From: an uncultured Opitutales bacterium
GTDB taxonomy: Bacteria > Verrucomicrobiota > Verrucomicrobiia > Opitutales > Intestinicryptomonadaceae
Direction of reading: 5' to 3'
DNA: 33,323 bases
Assembly (NCBI GenBank): GCA_900548185.1
Contig: URJJ01000028.1
Location: 1 to 33,323, forward strand
The notes beneath the pieces were generated by a model, which saw only the letters and a list, made by a program, of their open reading frames with translations, did no database searches and was not told the DNA's origin. The stretch's first letter is position 1, and every line of letters starts with the position of its first letter. Position numbers and translations under genes: made by a program. Shown here one piece after another: positions 32,717-33,323 of this stretch.

Positions 32717-33160
32717 CTACTCCGTTGGTATCTTGTTGTCGGTGCGGACCACGAGGACGGGCTCCTTGGTCTTGACCCAGATTTTCTGCTCCTTGTAGAT
32801 TTTTGCGGAGCCGAATTCGCAGGCCTCGGCCACTGTGCGGACGGGATAGCGGCGGCCCTTTGTGGAGCGGTTGAAGTCGTAGGCGCCCAGATGGAGCTTT
32901 TCGAGGGCGGTTGCGGGATTGTCGTCCTCGGGTATCTGCACCACCCATCCGACGAAATCCGTATCGCCTTTGAAGCGCCCCTGGGGGTCGCTCAGGAGGA
33001 ATACGAACTGCTTTTTTACGGGGGGCTCCTTCTCGCCCTTTTCCGATTCGGCCAGCTTCGTCTCGGTGTTGATGTCCTCTATTATCTTGGCGATGTCGCG
33101 GGCGTCAAGTTCCGCGCGCTGCAACACCACTTTTACAAGTTCCAAATCTACCTTTGCCAT
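32717..33160 (-). CDS. Conserved-looking hypothetical protein upstream of def
   Basis: A 147-residue soluble protein that I do not recognise. The N-terminal third (VDLELVKVVLQRAELDARDI onward) is predicted helical and acidic, followed by a charged linker (ESEKGEKEPPVKK). The rest looks like a mixed beta domain (KQFVFLLSDPQGRFKGDTDF, then VGWVVQIPEDD). It has no signal peptide, membrane segment or Cys motif. I use the ATG at 33160; a TTG at 33190 would add ten basic residues, and neither has a close ribosome binding site. It is 6 bases upstream of def and is the first gene visible in this run, so a translation-related or housekeeping role is possible but unproven. Confidence 0.7.
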   Translation of the reverse strand: MAKVDLELVKVVLQRAELDARDIAKIIEDINTETKLAESEKGEKEPPVKKQFVFLLSDPQGRFKGDTDFVGWVVQIPEDDNPATALEKLHLGAYDFNRSTKGRRYPVRTVAEACEFGSAKIYKEQKIWVKTKEPVLVVRTDNKIPTE

Positions 33161-33273
33161 ATGAAAAAAACGTCGCTTCCAAACCGCCAAAGCCCGGCCG
33201 CAATGCGTCCCGGGGGCGGCCCGTGTTCAGGGTATTATGAGCCTGCAATAATGCGCCCGCCCCGCCCCTAGTC

Positions 33274-33323
33274 CTGTCTCTTATACACATCTCCGAGCCC
33301 ACGAGACCCTAAGACATCTCGTA
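33274..33323. other. Untrimmed Nextera adapter with i7 index (right end)
   Basis: CTGTCTCTTATACACATCT (33274-33292) is the reverse complement of the Tn5 mosaic end. CCGAGCCCACGAGAC (33293-33307) is the i7-side adapter, CCTAAGAC (33308-33315) is an 8-base sample index (N726 of the Nextera XT v2 set, from memory), and ATCTCGTA (33316-33323) begins the P7 sequence. This is sequencing read-through, not genome. The minus-strand peptide MGSEMCIRDR comes from it. Confidence 0.99.

Noticed and set aside
21..33273. CRISPR arrays, tRNA/rRNA genes, insertion sequences, phage or toxin-antitoxin systems
   Set aside because: I looked for spaced repeats, T-arm-like motifs, transposases and integrases on both strands and found none that could be supported.
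33105..33302. Minus-strand frame beginning MGSEMCIRDR
   Set aside because: Its start is adapter sequence and it is out of frame with the real gene at 32717-33160.

Overview
This is a metagenome-style contig of about 33 kb from a bacterium, GC-rich by eye. Both ends are untrimmed Illumina Nextera adapter (1-20 and 33274-33323), so genomic sequence runs only from about 21 to 33273. The gene content points to a Gram-negative heterotroph. The best lineage clue is a 135-residue protein (8708-9115) that I recognise as the family largely confined to Verrucomicrobia and Planctomycetes (Minf_1886 / TIGR04138). I therefore infer a member of the PVC group, probably Verrucomicrobiota; no rRNA or tRNA gene is present to confirm this.

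Layout. (1) 228-3496, plus strand: dhaK, dhaL, an lsrF-like thiolase/aldolase and a lipoprotein with a D-lyxose-isomerase-like cupin, closed by a strong terminator. This is a small carbohydrate module in which a ketose kinase, a phosphoketose-cleaving enzyme and a putative sugar-binding or isomerising lipoprotein sit together. (2) 3555-5442: mostly gene-free and strongly A/C-skewed, with one small minus-strand VOC-fold gene. (3) 5443-12373, minus strand: a tightly overlapping run carB - Minf_1886 family gene - sufC - sufB - sufD, with a terminator after sufD. (4) 12726-26206, minus strand: a respiratory complex I operon nuoB-C-D-E-F-G-H-I-J-K-L-M-N with overlapping or near-abutting genes and a strong terminator after nuoN. 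nuoA is missing, and NuoM has leucine where the TM7 proton-pumping lysine is expected. (5) 26326-27330, minus strand: a GtrB-type membrane glycosyltransferase. (6) 27510-29573, plus strand: two tandem HlyIII/PAQR membrane proteins and a Suppressor-of-fused-domain protein, then a possible 37-residue small ORF. (7) 29837-33160, minus strand: an unrecognised protein, peptide deformylase, an RluD-type pseudouridine synthase and O-acetylhomoserine sulfhydrylase (metY), with a strong terminator.

How it fits together. The window is mainly housekeeping: energy conservation (NDH-1), Fe-S assembly (SUF, which could supply the many clusters of complex I), pyrimidine/arginine precursor synthesis (CarB), translation (Def, RluD) and sulfur amino acid synthesis (MetY). 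The accessory-looking parts are the DhaKL-LsrF-cupin module, the gene-free 3.6-4.7 kb tract, and the HlyIII/SUFU segment.

Most starts were chosen by a visible AAGGA/AGGAG-like ribosome binding site or by overlap with the upstream stop. Several genes (carB, nuoB, metY) show no clear Shine-Dalgarno. All functional names rest on motif and family recognition from memory; no database search was run.
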